The position numbers and the translations under genes are program-made. Of a stretch of DNA of 64,000 bases, positions 20,901-31,930 are shown piece after piece; within the stretch, counting starts at the first letter, position 1, and the number at the start of each line of letters is the position of its first letter. The stretch spans positions 20,799,567-20,863,566 of the forward strand of contig NC_088809.1 in assembly GCF_011386835.1 (NCBI RefSeq). Reading direction: 5' to 3'. Under the pieces are notes generated by a model. That model ran no database searches. It worked only from the letters and a program-made list of their open reading frames with translations, and was not told the DNA's origin. The stretch is from Chrysemys picta bellii. Its lineage: Eukaryota > Chordata > Testudines > Emydidae.

Positions 20901-21998
20901 GTCATACCTGACCAACCTGATTGCCTTCTCTGATGAGATAACTGGCTCTGTGAATATGGGGAAAGCGATGGATGTGATATACCTTGACTTTAGCAAAGCT
21001 TTTGATACGGTCTCACACAGTATTTTTGCCAGCAGGTCAATGAAGGGCCGGTTTTGTTCAACATCTTCATTAATGATCTGGATGATGGGATGGATTGCAT
21101 CGTCAGCAAGTTTGCAGATGACACTAAGCTGGGGGGAGAGGTAGATACACTGGAGGGTAGGGATAGGGGTCCAGAGTGACCTAGACAAATTGGAGGATTG
21201 GGCCAAAAGAAATCTGATGAGGTTCAACAAGGACAAGGGCAGAGTCCTGCACTTAGGACGGAAGAATCCCATGCACTGCTACAGGCTGGGGACCGACTGG
21301 CTAAGCAGAAGTTCAGCAGAAAAGGACCTGGGGATTACAGTGGACGAGAAGCTGGATATGAGTCAGCAGTGTGCCCTTGTTGCCAAGAAGGCTAACGGCA
21401 TATTAGGTTGTATTAGTATGGGCATTGCCAGCCGATTGAGGGAAGTGATTATTCCCCTCTATTCGGCACTGGTGAGGCCACACCTGGAGTATTGTGTCTA
21501 GTTTTGGTCCCCCCACTACAGAAGGGATGCGGACAGATTGAAGAGAATCTAGTGGAGGGCAACAAAAATGATTAGGGGGCTGGGGCACATGACTTACGAG
21601 GAGAGGCTGAGGGAACTGGGCTTAATTAGTCTGCAGAAGAGAAGAGTCAGGGGGATTTGATAGCAGCCTTCAACTACCTGAAGGGGGGTGCAAAGAGGAT
21701 GGCGGTAGACTGTTCTTAGTGGAGGCAGCTGACAGAACAAGAAGCAATGGTCTCAAGTTGCAATGGGAAAGGTCTAGATTGGATATTAGGAAAAACTTTT
21801 TCACTAGGATGGTGGTGAAGCACTAGAATGGGTTACCTAGGGAGGTGGTGGAATCTCCATCCTTAGAAGTTTTTAAAGTCAGGCTTGACAAAGCCCTGGC
21901 TGGTATGATTTAGTTGGGGTTGATCCTGCTTTGAGCAGGGGGCTGGACTAGATGCCTCCTGAGGTCCCTTCCAACCCTGAGATTCTATGATTCTATGA
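20901..21998 (+). mobile_element. CR1 LINE, lineage 1, 5'-truncated and internally deleted
   Basis: The copy encodes part of the ORF2 reverse transcriptase. Motif A is seen as [14 protein letters not shown] (about 20980-21020) and motif C as [10 protein letters not shown] (about 21106-21135). Between them roughly 200 bases are lost at about 21030, which removes the SGVPQGS region. Downstream come [16 protein letters not shown] and RPHLEYCV. Several frameshifts and stops kill the frame. The 3' end has GAGCAGGGGGCTGGACTAG and the CR1-type terminal repeat GATTCTATGATTCTATGA. Confidence 0.95.
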
Positions 21999-22094
21999 AG
22001 TCCCTCCTGCAACATCTATCTCTAGATATGCCTTGCAGAACTCTTCTCTTGACTGTCGCCTGTAAACCATGTGGGACCAGATTTGACAAGAGTT

Positions 22095-22222
22095 CAGCTA
22101 CCATGGGGCAATTTACAGATGGGGAAACCAAGGCACCGAGAGACTCAGTGACACGTCCAAAGTCACACAGGAAGTTGATGATGGAACAGGAACTTGAACA
22201 CTGGTCTCCCAAGTCCTAGGCT
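22095..22222 (-). mobile_element. MIR/CORE-type SINE, antisense
   Basis: ACAGATGGGGAAACCAAGGC, GACACGTCCAAAGTCACAC and CTGGTCTCCCAAGTCCTAGG give the reverse MIR order. It lies 100 bases beyond the end of a CR1. Confidence 0.65.
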
Positions 22223-22419
22223 AGAGATCCCTGGCCAGGGGGCCGTCCTTCCTCACAGCTGATCAGCTCTTGTATCAGACAATTCCTAAGCTTCTCTCTG
22301 GTGGCCGGGTCCCATGTATTCTTGTAAAACAGGAGAGCGTGTCAGCCCCACCCATGTGGTTACTCAGGGCCACTAGCAGGAGAGGGGATGTGGAGTGCCG
22401 TGGGTGGCCACTGCTGAGC

Positions 22420-22640
22420 GATACGTTTGAAACACTTGTTCGAAGGCCATTATTCCTGGGCTACAGATATCAGCCCCTTGCTCGCAGCTCGGGGAGTTAA
22501 TGGTGGAATCAGCATGTCGGCACGAGGCCGGGTGGGAGACAAGCTCCATCAATCCTTTTGCCGTGTACACGAGCCTTTGATTAAAGGTCGCGGGGTTAAC
22601 TCGCTCCTGTTCACCGTTCCAAGTCACCGGGGAGGGTGGG
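22420..22640. other. Candidate conserved noncoding element
   Basis: CpG-retaining unique-looking block (ACACTTGTTCGAAGGCC, ATGTCGGCACGAGGCC, GATTAAAGGTCGCGGGG) with a GCCATTATTCC site. No frame with a recognisable domain. Only alignment can show whether it is conserved. Confidence 0.3.
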
Positions 22641-23430
22641 GGGGGAGGAGAGATAAATAAAAGTCCTGTTATTAGAGAAAGACTACTATCAGGAACCTGC
22701 CCCTTCACCCCCACGAGCTAAGATCCTGAGAGAAAATGAGTTTGGAAAGGGGAAGTCAGGCAGGTTAATGACAGAGCGGGAGGAGAGAGGGGAAAATTAC
22801 CTCCACTTTTCTCTCCTTGGGGCCCCTTCCGCGGCTCAGCTACCCCCCTCCTCTCCGCTCCCCGTTACGAGAGCCGATTGCCCCCGGATGCTGTAATCCT
22901 GGTACAGGAGCCAAGCATCCCTGTGGGGCAGAAAGGGGGAGTCATGTAGAGACTCAGCCACCCAGGCCTTTGCCAGCCATGTACAGCTGATGGTGAAAGG
23001 CTCTGGACCCGATTCTCGTTTATGCAAAGGCCCCAGGACACTGCTCTGACACCACAGCCCCACGTAACAGGGCTCCTGTATAAGGCCACTGAAGCAGCTC
23101 TAAGCCAACCCTACTGCCAGCCCCCCATGTTGAGAATGTGCATGGGAACATGGGGGGAGAGAGGACAGGGGGCAAGGGACGGGCCAGGGGACATGGGTAG
23201 GAATGTCAAGGGCCGTCTGGGGGCAGAGAGTGGGTGGGAGAGGGTGGATTAGGGGTGTGGCAGGGACTGGGAAGCAGGTAGGCTTGGAAAGATTTGATTT
23301 TTATCGGTAAATGGCGATCAACGTCAATTTCACGGAACACACAGAAACCGATGGGAACATATTTCCATCGACAACAATCGAAATGTACAGAGAGGCAAAG
23401 TAAGAGAGAACATATTTTGAGTTTGATTGA
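22641..23430. other. No identifiable gene
   Basis: Purine-rich stretches (22700-22800) and G-rich stretches (23130-23270). A T/A-rich insertion-like patch follows at 23290-23420, just before the CR1 copy. No exon recognised. Confidence 0.35.
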
Positions 23431-24364
23431 GGAGGAGGATGGTGTGGACTGCACTCTCAGCAAGTTTGCAGATGACACTAAACTAGGAGGCGTGGTAGAT
23501 ACACTAGAGGGTAGGGATCGGATACAGAGAGACCTAGACAAATTAGAGGATTGGGCCAAAAAAAAACCTGATGAGGTTCAACAAGGACAAGTGCAGAGTC
23601 CTGCACTTAGGACGGAAGAATCCCATGCACTGCTACAGACTAGGGACCAAATGTCTAGGTAGCAGTTCTGCAGAAAAGGACCTAGGGGTCACAGTGGACG
23701 AGAAGCTGGATATGAGTCAACAGTGTGCTCTTGTTGCCAAGAAGGCTAACGGCATTTTGGGCTGTATAAGTAGGGGCATTGCCAGCAGATCGAGGGACGT
23801 GATCGTTCCCCTTTATTCGACATTGGTGAGGCCTCATCTGGAATACTGTGTCCAGTTTTGGTCCCCACACTACAAGAAGGATGTGGAAAAATTGGAAAGA
23901 GTCCAGCGGAGGGCAACAAAAATGATTAGGGGTCTGGAGCACATGACTTATGAGGAGAGGCTGAGGGAACTGGGATTGTTTAGTCTGCAGAAGAGAAGAA
24001 TGAGGGGGGATTTGATAGCAGCCTTCAACTACCTGAAGGGGGGTTCCAAAGAGAATGGAGCTCGGCTGTTCTCAGTGGTGGCAGATGACAGAACAAGGAG
24101 CAATGGTCTCAAGTTGCAGTGGGGGAGGTCCAGGTTGGATATCAGGAAAAACTATTTCACTAGGAGGGTGGTGAAACACTGGAATGCGTTACCTAGGGAG
24201 GTGGTGGAGTCTCCTTCCTTGGAGGTTTTTAAGGCCCGGCTTGACAAAACCCTGGCTGGGATGATTTAGCTGGGAATTGGTCCTGCTTTGAGCAGGGGGT
24301 TGGACTAGATGACCTCTTGAGGTCCCTTCCAACTCTGATATTCTATGATTCTATGATTCTATGA
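23431..24364 (+). mobile_element. CR1 LINE, lineage 1, well preserved C-terminal ORF2
   Basis: The copy starts inside the reverse transcriptase at the [14 protein letters not shown] motif C region (about 23450-23490). A continuous 232-codon frame, 23571-24269, covers the CR1 C-terminal domain ([58 protein letters not shown]) down to its natural stop. It is out of frame with the FADD part because of an A9 run at 23558-23566. The tail ends in three ATTCTATG units. This is the youngest-looking CR1 in the window. Confidence 0.95.
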
Positions 24365-24477
24365 AGGCTCTTCACTTTGTATAGTCGGACATGTGGTGTT
24401 GGCCATTTGTGTTTTAATGGATTCAAAGCTGGAATTCTTCGGAATCTCTACATCTGCTGGCCGTAAATAAAGAAAAA

Positions 24478-25780
24478 CGAGGACACGGGGGATCCAGTGG
24501 ATATTGTGGACTTGGACTTTCAGAAAGCCTTTGACAAGATCCTTCACCAAGGGCTCTTAAGCAAACTCAGTAGTCGTGGGATAAGAGGGAAGGTCCTCTC
24601 ATGGATCTGTAACTGGTTAAAAGACAGAAAACAAAAGGAAGGAATAAATGGTCAGTTTTCACAAAGGAGATAGATAAATAGCGGTACTGGGACCAGTGAA
24701 GTTCGACATATTCACAAATGATCTGGAAAATAGGATAAACAGTGTGGCGGCAAACTTTGCAGATGATATAAAATTACTCAAGAGTTAAGTCCAAAGCAGA
24801 CTGCAAAGAGTTACAAAGGGATCTCACCAGACTGGGTGACGGAGCAACAAAATGGCAGATGAAATTCAGTGTTGATAAATGCAAAGTAATGCACATTGGA
24901 AAACAGAATCCCAACTTTACATACAAATGATGCAGCCTAAATGAGCTATTATCACTCAAGAGAGAGATCTTGGAGTCATTGTGGCTAGTTCTCTGGAAAC
25001 ATCCACTCAATGTGCAGCGGCAGTCAAAAAAGCGAGCAGAATGCTAAGAACTATTAGGAAAGGGACAGATAGTAAGACAGACAATATCATAGTGCCATTA
25101 TTTAACTCTATGGTACGCCCACACCTTCAATACTGCATGCAATTCTGGTCACCCCATATCAAAAAAGATATATTAGAAATGGAAAAGGTACAGAGAAGGG
25201 CAACAAAAATGTTTAAGGGTATAGAACAACTTCTGTATGAGGAGACATTAAAAATACTGGGATAACTTAGCTTGGAAAAGAGACAACTGAGGGGAGATAT
25301 GATAGAGGTCTATAACATTTTGACTGGTGTGGAGAAAGTGAATAGGGAAGTGTTATTTGCCCGTTCCCATAACACAAGAACCAGGGCTCACCTAATAAAA
25401 TTAATAGGCAGCAGGTTTAAAACAAACATAAGGAAGTATTTCTTCACACAATGCTCAGCCAACCTGTGGAACTCATTGCCAGGGGATGTTGTGAAGGCCA
25501 AAAGTATAACAGGATTTAAAAAGGAATTAGCCATTGATGTACCTATCCTCCATGAATTTATCTATTAGCCAAGATGGGCAGGGACACAACCCTGTGCTTT
25601 GGCTGTCCCTAAGCCTCTGACTTCCAGAAGCTAGGACTAGATGACAGGGGATGGATCACTCAATAATTGCCTTGTTCTGTTCATTCCCTTTGAAGCACCT
25701 GGCATTGGCCACTGTCAGAAGACAGGATACCGGGCTAGATGGACCATTGTTCTGACCCAGTATGGCCGCCCTTATGTTCT
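24478..25780 (+). mobile_element. CR1 LINE, lineage 2, 5'-truncated
   Basis: ORF2 begins in reverse transcriptase motif A (DLDFQKAFDKI, about 24508-24540) and is degraded up to about 24980. It then reads through TQCAAAVKKASRML, RPHLQYCMQFW and [12 protein letters not shown]. One TAA stop (25263-25265) interrupts a frame that continues unchanged from 25266 to 25568 ([26 protein letters not shown]). The 3' tail (GACAGGATACCGGGCTAG, GGCCGCCCTTATGTTC) differs completely from lineage 1. Confidence 0.95.
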
Positions 25781-26274
25781 AACTGTCTGACACCTGTATG
25801 TTCCTGCAACTGTGAAAATGTAAAATAGATTAAAAAATGTTTTAAACCCATAATTTTACACAACTGGGGACATTTAAATTGATACAAATAAGTAAATAAA
25901 ACGGCTTAAAATAACTATCGCTTTTTTTTCATTGCAATGCTAAAAACATAAAAATTGAATTCTGCCAAGACTAGATATAGAAGATTTGTGGGAGGTTTAG
26001 ACAGGGCTGGGGAGCAGTGTATGGGCGGGAGGGGGCAGGTCAGGGGTTGTGGATAGGGTAGGAAAGAGGGGGAAGACCAGGGCATGTCAGCGGTAGAAAG
26101 GTACATTGTATTCCAGCTAGTCTCTGCTTCCCGGGGTCCATAGGGCGGCACGGGAAGAGAGTGTAATTTAAAGCAGCCCTGAGGCTGCTCTAGGTCATGC
26201 TAGGATCCATGCAGGCCCTAAAGGATCCCAGAATACAGGGAGCTTAAAAGTAGCTTGAAGTCACCTGACCCCCC

Positions 26275-26400
26275 TTCTGCTGTGGGTCAGACTTGGAGCA
26301 TAGGTCATCAGCACTGGGTCACCAGTTCAAACCATGCCGAGCCAAGGTGGGTTTGAATCCAGACGCCATCAGGACATGGACGTGCCAGGAGAGCATCCTG
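26275..26400 (+). mobile_element. tRNA-derived SINE remnant, second family
   Basis: GGGTCACCAGTTCAAACC and GGGTTTGAATCCAGACGCC give B-box-like strings in both orientations. The context resembles 4830-5060. Degenerate and low confidence. Confidence 0.35.
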
Positions 26401-26429
26401 CACTGCCCGGATCAAGGAACGATTCACCT

Positions 26430-26580
26430 CCATTTAACCATGATTTGAAATTGATTCCTGCATTTATCTGTGACGAGGCCTGTCACGCCCTGCCAGACGG
26501 ATGGGCTTTTATAGCCGGAGAGGCTATTCATGGCCAGAGGGCTGGTTTATGATTGATGTACCCAGCTGCAGCCTGTTGGA
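26430..26580. other. Candidate conserved noncoding element
   Basis: Short unique-looking block (TTTATCTGTGACGAGGCC, TATAGCCGGAGAGGC, GGTTTATGATTGATG), with paired motifs in both orientations (AGCCGGAG, GGCTATTCATGGCC). No repeat match. Confidence 0.25.
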
Positions 26581-26974
26581 TGCAGGACTAACCAGTGTCT
26601 TGCTTGACGATCACAGCTGGGCTCCATACTCTGCCACACTCCCTCCCCAGCTCTTTGTCCTTGCTCAGGGCGAGCAGGGGCTGCATTCCCCCATCACGCT
26701 GTCTCAAAACTCAACAGCTGGGAATTTTTTTGGCCTGTCCTTTCAATGTTTCACATGCTTGTACACCCCGTGTAAAGAACTGTGCCTGTGAGCCCCCCAT
26801 CCATCTGAATATCCCCTCCCTGTATACCCCATCTGTCTGTCCATCCAGTCATCTGTCTGTCCCCTTCCTCTACACACCTCCCTCCCTCCAGTCTACCTGT
26901 GCATTGCTTGTGTGCCCCTCGCCTTAACGAGCTACTTAACACAAAGGTTTGTAAGCCAGAGATGAGCTCAGAGG

Positions 26975-27130
26975 CAGCGCGCCCCGTGACACCACCCTGC
27001 CTCAGTTTCCCTTCTCACCCTTCAGCTGTCTCGTCTATTTCAGCGGTGAGCTCTTCAGGACAGGGACTGGGTGTCGCTGTGCGTACATACCGTGCCTGGC
27101 GCGATGAAGGCCTCTAGATACCACTGACAT
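26975..27130 (+). mobile_element. MIR/CORE-type SINE and tail
   Basis: CACCCTGCCTCAGTTTCCC, GTGAGCTCTTCAGGACAGGG and GCGATGAAGGCCTCTAG follow the sense order. The last two match 39670-39760. Confidence 0.55.
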
Positions 27131-27984
27131 ATCAGTAACAGAGAGAGAGGATCGGGAATCCAGATTCCAAGCACCGTGAGGGTGTATGTGTTGTCTAGGC
27201 AGCTGAATGTCCCAGGCCCGGCTCAGCTGGCGCTGTGCCCATGTGAGAATCCGGCCCCTTAGTATTTGAGATCTTCAGCGTTTATGAGGCTTCGGTTATT
27301 TTTTCTGCCAGCCGTTGCAGGTCTCCTTCTGAGGTTAATTAGTTGATCTTCCTTTTTCTCTTCTGCTGACACCCGGGGCCTGCCCTCCGCTCTCCCCCCG
27401 CCCCGCAGCCATCAGATACGCCCGGAGTTGTCAGCTCATGCAGAGCGTGCCAGTGCTTCCACTCTTCCTGAGCAACGGTCCAGGAAGCTCCTAGCCCCTG
27501 AGAGCATTCAAGGGGACAGGCAGAAAAACTGTGGCGCAAAACAACTAACAGGGTCAGACGCCAAGCCCAGCAAACTAGCCGGTCGATGTTCGGCATCAGC
27601 AGAAAATGCTGCAGCCTCATCAGATGGCGTTTAGCATCTCCCACTCGCCCTCACCCATCACCTTCCTCATCCTCTCAGCCTCCCCTCCTCTGCTCCCGTT
27701 CCTCTCTTTACCTCCTCCCCTGCTTCTATTGATGCTGACCTGGGTCCCCTCCTGACCGCCAGGCTCACATCCATCTCCATGGCTGGATTAAGGCAATTTG
27801 GAGCCCAGGGACCCCTGGGGCTCTGCCCCCCACTTGGACTGGCATTTACAAAGCACCCCCAGGAGTGGAAACAGAGGTCCCCTCTCCCCACCTACACAGG
27901 CCTCTCCTGGGGAGGAGCCCCCAGCTCAGCGGGTCTTGGAGTTAACACCCTGTTGTGATGCATGTTGAGTTCCCCCACATCAGA
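27130..27984. other. No identifiable gene
   Basis: Includes a pyrimidine-rich stretch with a homopurine complement (27640-27740). Frames at 27339-27644 and 27667-27891 have no recognisable domain. Confidence 0.35.
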
Positions 27985-28290
27985 ACAACTGGCTCAGGCT
28001 CTCTGCAGACTCTGGCAGATGTTGCTGTCTATCTACTTGAGTTGGGAAGCACACTGCCCGCTGCAGCGTAGACATACCCTGAGGTAAGAACTTAGGAGCA
28101 TGTCTACCGTATGGGGCCTATCCCACCATGGCTCTGTCACTGTAGCTATGCCAGCAGGCCTGCCTGGTGTACACACAGACGATACCAACAAAAGAGGTTT
28201 TCTGTCACTGTAGAAAGAACCATTTCCCTGAGTGACAGAAGCATTCTTTCACAGAACTAACTGCATCTACCTGGGGTAGGTCAGCATAGC
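27985..28290. mobile_element. MITE-like repeat with GTAGACATACCC end
   Basis: CAGCGTAGACATACCCTGAG (28065-28084) is the terminal motif shared with the fold-back MITEs at 8411 and 55045. It faces a second element starting GGAGCATGTCTACCGTATGG, with internal CACTGTAGCTATGCC and CTACCTGGGGTAGGTCAGC. Boundaries are guesses. Confidence 0.4.
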
Positions 28291-28302
28291 TCCACCACTC
28301 AG

Positions 28303-28845
28303 GGGTGTGAATGTCGGTGTGTGTGTGTTGTATATGTGTGCGGTATGTGTGGTTTGTGTGCTGGGAGTGAAGCGGTGTGAATGTGTCAGGGTGTGTTGTG
28401 CAATGTGTGTTGCATATGTGTGCAGTTTGTGTGCTGTGAGTGGAGCGGTTTGAATGTGTTGGGGTGTGTGTTGTGCAATGTGTGTTGCATATGTGTGCTG
28501 TATGTGTGGTTTGTGTGCTGTGAGTGGAGTGGTGTGAATGTGTCCGGGTGTGAGTTGCGCAATGTGTGTTGTATATGTGTGCAGTGTGTGTGGTTTGTGT
28601 GTTGTGAGTGGAGCGGTGTGAATGTGTCGGGGTGTGTGTGTTGTGCAGTATGTGTGGTGTGAGTGGAATGTGAATGTGTCAGGGTGTGTGTGTTGTGCAA
28701 TGTGTCGGTGTGTGTGTGTGTTGTGCAGTGTGTGTGGTTTGTGTGCTGTGAGTGGAGCGGGGTGAATGTGTCGGTGTGTGTGTGTTGTGCAGTGTGTGTG
28801 GTTTGTGTGCTGAGAGTGGAGCAGTGTGGATGTATGTGTGTGTGT
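28303..28845. repeat. GT-rich minisatellite, 52-92 bp units
   Basis: The motif TGAATGTGTC recurs at about 28378, 28451, 28535, 28619, 28671 and 28763, each followed by GTGTGTGTTGTGCA and GTGGTTTGTGTGCTGTGAG. Unit length varies (74, 73, 84, 84, 52, 92). Both strands carry long open frames (up to 195 codons), which are artefacts of the repeat. Confidence 0.9.
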
Positions 28846-28859
28846 GGGAGTCACTTATC

Positions 28860-29640
28860 TCCGCGCCCTGTCAGGCTCACCTCAATGCACAGCAGAATAT
28901 CAAATTCATCCCATTTTCTCCTGAGATGGCAACTGCCATGTAGACAGACTCTGGAGGTGCTCCGTGGGTCACCGACAGGCCAGCGCTTCCTTCCCTTCCG
29001 CACGGCCCCTCCCCAGCCCCGACTGAGCAACAGGGAGCAAGATCCCGAGCTGATGCCCAGTACCCTCACCGAGACCCTCCCCGCACACCCCATTAGACCT
29101 GCTGTCATCCCCAGGATGCCTGGTACCCGAGAAGGTGGAAAGAGGGGTGAGATACACGAGTGTGGGACTTCCTGCACCCCAAATATCCTAGTGGTGTGAT
29201 GAATGCTGCACTCACCTCCTGAACAGGGATTTCTGGGGGGCGGGAGGGGGGTGTCTTTTATTTTTTATTAATTCCTCTTAAGTGTTTTCTTTTTTTCCCT
29301 TTGCTTTTATTTGGCCCACCTCCTTTCAGCGATTAACCCCAGGGCCATCGCGTCTCCTAAGAAAGATGCTCCGACTTCATTAAGAGTTAATGGAAGCTGT
29401 CGGAGGTTTGAAGGATTGCGCTGGAGACAGCACGGGAGGGGGTGGAGAAGAAGAAATATATTCTCGGCAAAGTTACATTTTCATGTAAATTGTTTAAAGA
29501 TTTAAATGGTTTCTATTAGGAAGGGTCACTGGGGCTGTTCGCAGGGCTAAATTAGTCCTTTTGCAGAGAAGCATAATATTGTCAGTAAAGGAAAAGATAT
29601 AAAGTGGGCTGTTAATTCCTTTTTCCTCTTTCTTACTTCA
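28860..29640. other. Unique sequence with a candidate conserved noncoding core (29255-29620)
   Basis: The first part has no recognisable content. The core combines TTATTAATTCC, AGCGATTAACCCC, AAGAGTTAATGG, TTCATGTAAATTG and GGGCTAAATTAGTCC with retained CpGs, and has no repeat identity. A developmental enhancer is plausible but untested. Confidence 0.3.
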
Positions 29641-29863
29641 TCTCAACCTGCCTCTGTTCCTCTCTGCCCCCTTGCTCCCTCCTGTCTTCAGTCCTCTGGG
29701 ATCTCCCTTTCTTTCTGTCTTCTTCCCCCCACCCCTTTATGAGATTGATCTCTTTCTCTCTGGCTGCCTATCTATCTTCTTTCCTCATCCTCCTTTCTTC
29801 CTGGAATTGATCAATCGATCGGTCGATCTATTGAATACTCTCAGCTAGGTCTACACAGATAGA

Positions 29864-29890
29864 AAGAAAGAAAGAGTAACTTTCTTTCTT
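29864..29890. repeat. 11-bp-arm purine/pyrimidine hairpin
   Basis: AAGAAAGAAAG (29864-29874) and CTTTCTTTCTT (29880-29890) pair perfectly around AGTAA. A GATC-repeat palindrome (GATCAATCGATCGGTCGATC) lies about 40 bases upstream. Confidence 0.9.
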
Positions 29891-30289
29891 CTCATGGGAC
29901 CCAGTATTGGATTTAATCCCACCTAATCATAACCTGGGCCCAACCAGTCTCAGACCGCAGCCTTGAGTTTGCAGTTCTCAGCCCCATGGTACCAGATGGG
30001 AACCTTCTGCTCCCAGGTTGCTTTTGATTCAAAAGCCCCTGGGCTATGAATAAATACAGAGGCTGCCAGCACCGTTAATTGGTTAATGAACAGCAGGTGA
30101 GGATGTGCAGCCGTTCAGTTGCATTTAAAGCAGCAGCAGTGAGAAGGTGAAGAGATCACTCCTTTTCTCTGCTGTGTGCAGGGTAGGGGCCAGCCAGCGC
30201 TAGCCTCCCAGAGGCTCCCTCATCTGTGTGCCTGGTCTGGGGTGGGAAATTAGGTTTCTCTCCGTAGCCGGTTCAAACCATCTTCACTT

Positions 30290-30445
30290 TGCCACTCGTG
30301 GTCTGTGTTTGTGCTGCGGGATTGGCCGCCTAACTCGCTGAGTTTTGTTTGCACTGCAAATACCGCCTCTCGCAGACATCCACATTTCATTTTCAAATGA
30401 GTATTCACGTGCAAATGTATAAATGTGTACAGGGGCTGTTAGCCC
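30290..30445. other. Candidate conserved noncoding element
   Basis: Unique-looking: GGGATTGGCCGCCTAAC, GTTTGCACTGCAAATACC, CATTTTCAAATGAG, CGTGCAAATG. Octamer-like and CpG-containing; no frame. Confidence 0.3.
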
Positions 30446-30473
30446 TGGTTCTTACTGAAACAGAGGGGAGGTC

Positions 30474-30990
30474 TATACTGCAATGAACCACCCCAGGCTG
30501 GCCCATGTCTGCTGACTCAGGATTGTGGGGGTTTGGGCTACAGGCAGGGACAGCAAAACAGGGGGGCCCAAGGGGCCACCCCCCATTTTTTACCAGCTGT
30601 AATGGCGCATGATATGGGGAGGGATAGCTCAGTGGTTTGAGTATTGGCCTGCTAAACCCAGGGTTGTGAGTTCAATCCTTGAGGGGGCCACTTAGGGATC
30701 TGGGGTAAAATCAATACTTGGTCCTGTTAGTGAAGGCAGGGGGCTGGACTTGATCACCTTTTATGATCCCTTCCAGTTCTATTAGATAGGTATATCTCCA
30801 TATATTATTATTAAGCGGGGGCAGGGTCTTGGGCGGGAGGACGCTGCACGGGAGTGGGGCCTCGGGGAAGGGGCAGTGGGGGGGGGGGGGCGTGGTTCAG
30901 ACACCGGTGGCTCCCCCACTTTAGGGACCTTCTGGCGCTCCTGACTCCAGGGCTGTTTAATTGCAGTGTAGCTGTTTGGGCTCAAACTGT
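30474..30990. mobile_element. Fold-back MITE copy split by later insertions
   Basis: The left piece, GTCTATACTGCAATGAACC followed by GCCCATGTCTGCTGACTCAGG (30474-30550), and the right piece, TTTAATTGCAGTGTAGC, GGGCTCAAA (30953-30990), are in the order of the MITE at 55045-55255. The ~400 bases between them are a GC-rich repeat (GGGGGGCCCAAGGGGCC), itself split by the SINE at 30617. Confidence 0.6.
30617..30785 (+). mobile_element. tRNA-derived turtle SINE with CR1 tail
   Basis: A box TAGCTCAGTGG (30625-30635) and B box region GTTCAATCC (30670-30678). The tail has GGCAGGGGGCTGGACTTG and CCCTTCCAGTTCTATTAG. Its tail differs slightly from 11909-12080, implying separate insertion. Confidence 0.9.
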
Positions 30991-31559
30991 GTGTCTGTAG
31001 AAGTATGCTTATGCAAATGTATATATACACAGGCATTCGCACGCAAATATATATTTGCCTTACCGGTCACATGCAAATGTCTGTTTGCACGAGCGTTCGC
31101 AGGTAAGTGTGTGTTTGCCACAATTGGCCTTGGCGTGTTTTGCTTTCTGCCAGGGTCTTTGTGCAAAAAAAGCACTCTCATTGGACGGCTCGCAAGTGCC
31201 TACAAGAGGTACTCCGTTCCAGCCCCCTGAATCAGAGGATTTGCTGGGCTCTGGTCATGAATCATTTGGCAGAGGTCAAACACTCAAACTGCATTGCAGG
31301 GAACAAGTGGGACAAACTGCAGACGTCTCCTCACCTCACAGAACCCAGATGGCAACTATTCACTGACGGCGGGGAGGGGACACACATTTATTTCAAGTGG
31401 AAAAGATCGCACAAATAAGAGCATTTCATATCATAAGACTTGGCACATAGCACTTTTCATTGACAAAGAGCTAGATAAACATTACCACTCAGGCTTCCTA
31501 TCTGCCCAGTGGTAGGGAAGCATTATCTCCATTGTACAGATGGGGAAACTAAGGCACAA

Positions 31560-31930
31560 AGGTGTTGGTTATTCTAGGATGGGTTTCTCTCTGGTTTTGA
31601 CCAGAAATTCCATCCTGGACCTGAGAAAGTGTTGTCAAAACGGATCCATTTCTGCTGTTCTAACAAGCAGCACATGCTGGGTAAACCCACTGGGGGAAGG
31701 TACTTGAAATTAGTGGACAAAAACCAACCAATAGCCCACAGCTTGATTCAGAGCAGGGGCTTGACCCTGGGGCGCACACATCCTGACTGCACTAACCACA
31801 ACGCTAGTGGCTATTCCACATTTACCTTTCTCTCTGTTTTTGCAGGAAAATGTTGAAAGTTTGCATCAGTTTTGTCCCATTTTTGAAATCTCAGAAATGT
31901 TCCCGGCACTGGAAAACCTCTTCCAGCCCA
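31560..31930. mobile_element. AT-rich repeat family with tRNA-like middle
   Basis: GACCAGAAATTCCATCCTGGACCTG (31600-31624) is matched almost exactly at 63365-63390. A degraded tRNA-like segment (GCAGGGGCTTGACCC, CACTAACCACAACGCTAG) and CCAGCCCAGCTCTAGTGAC (31924-31942) follow. The composite resembles 63080-63530. Confidence 0.5.

Noticed and set aside
20649..21272. 207-codon minus-strand frame
   Set aside because: Antisense shadow of the CR1 reverse transcriptase region.
25266..25568. Independent small gene downstream of a stop
   Set aside because: It is the same CR1 frame after a single TAA, colinear with the antisense copy at 58223-58471.
28267..28854. 195-codon His/Thr-rich frame
   Set aside because: Pure by-product of the GT minisatellite, which lacks stop codons in several frames.
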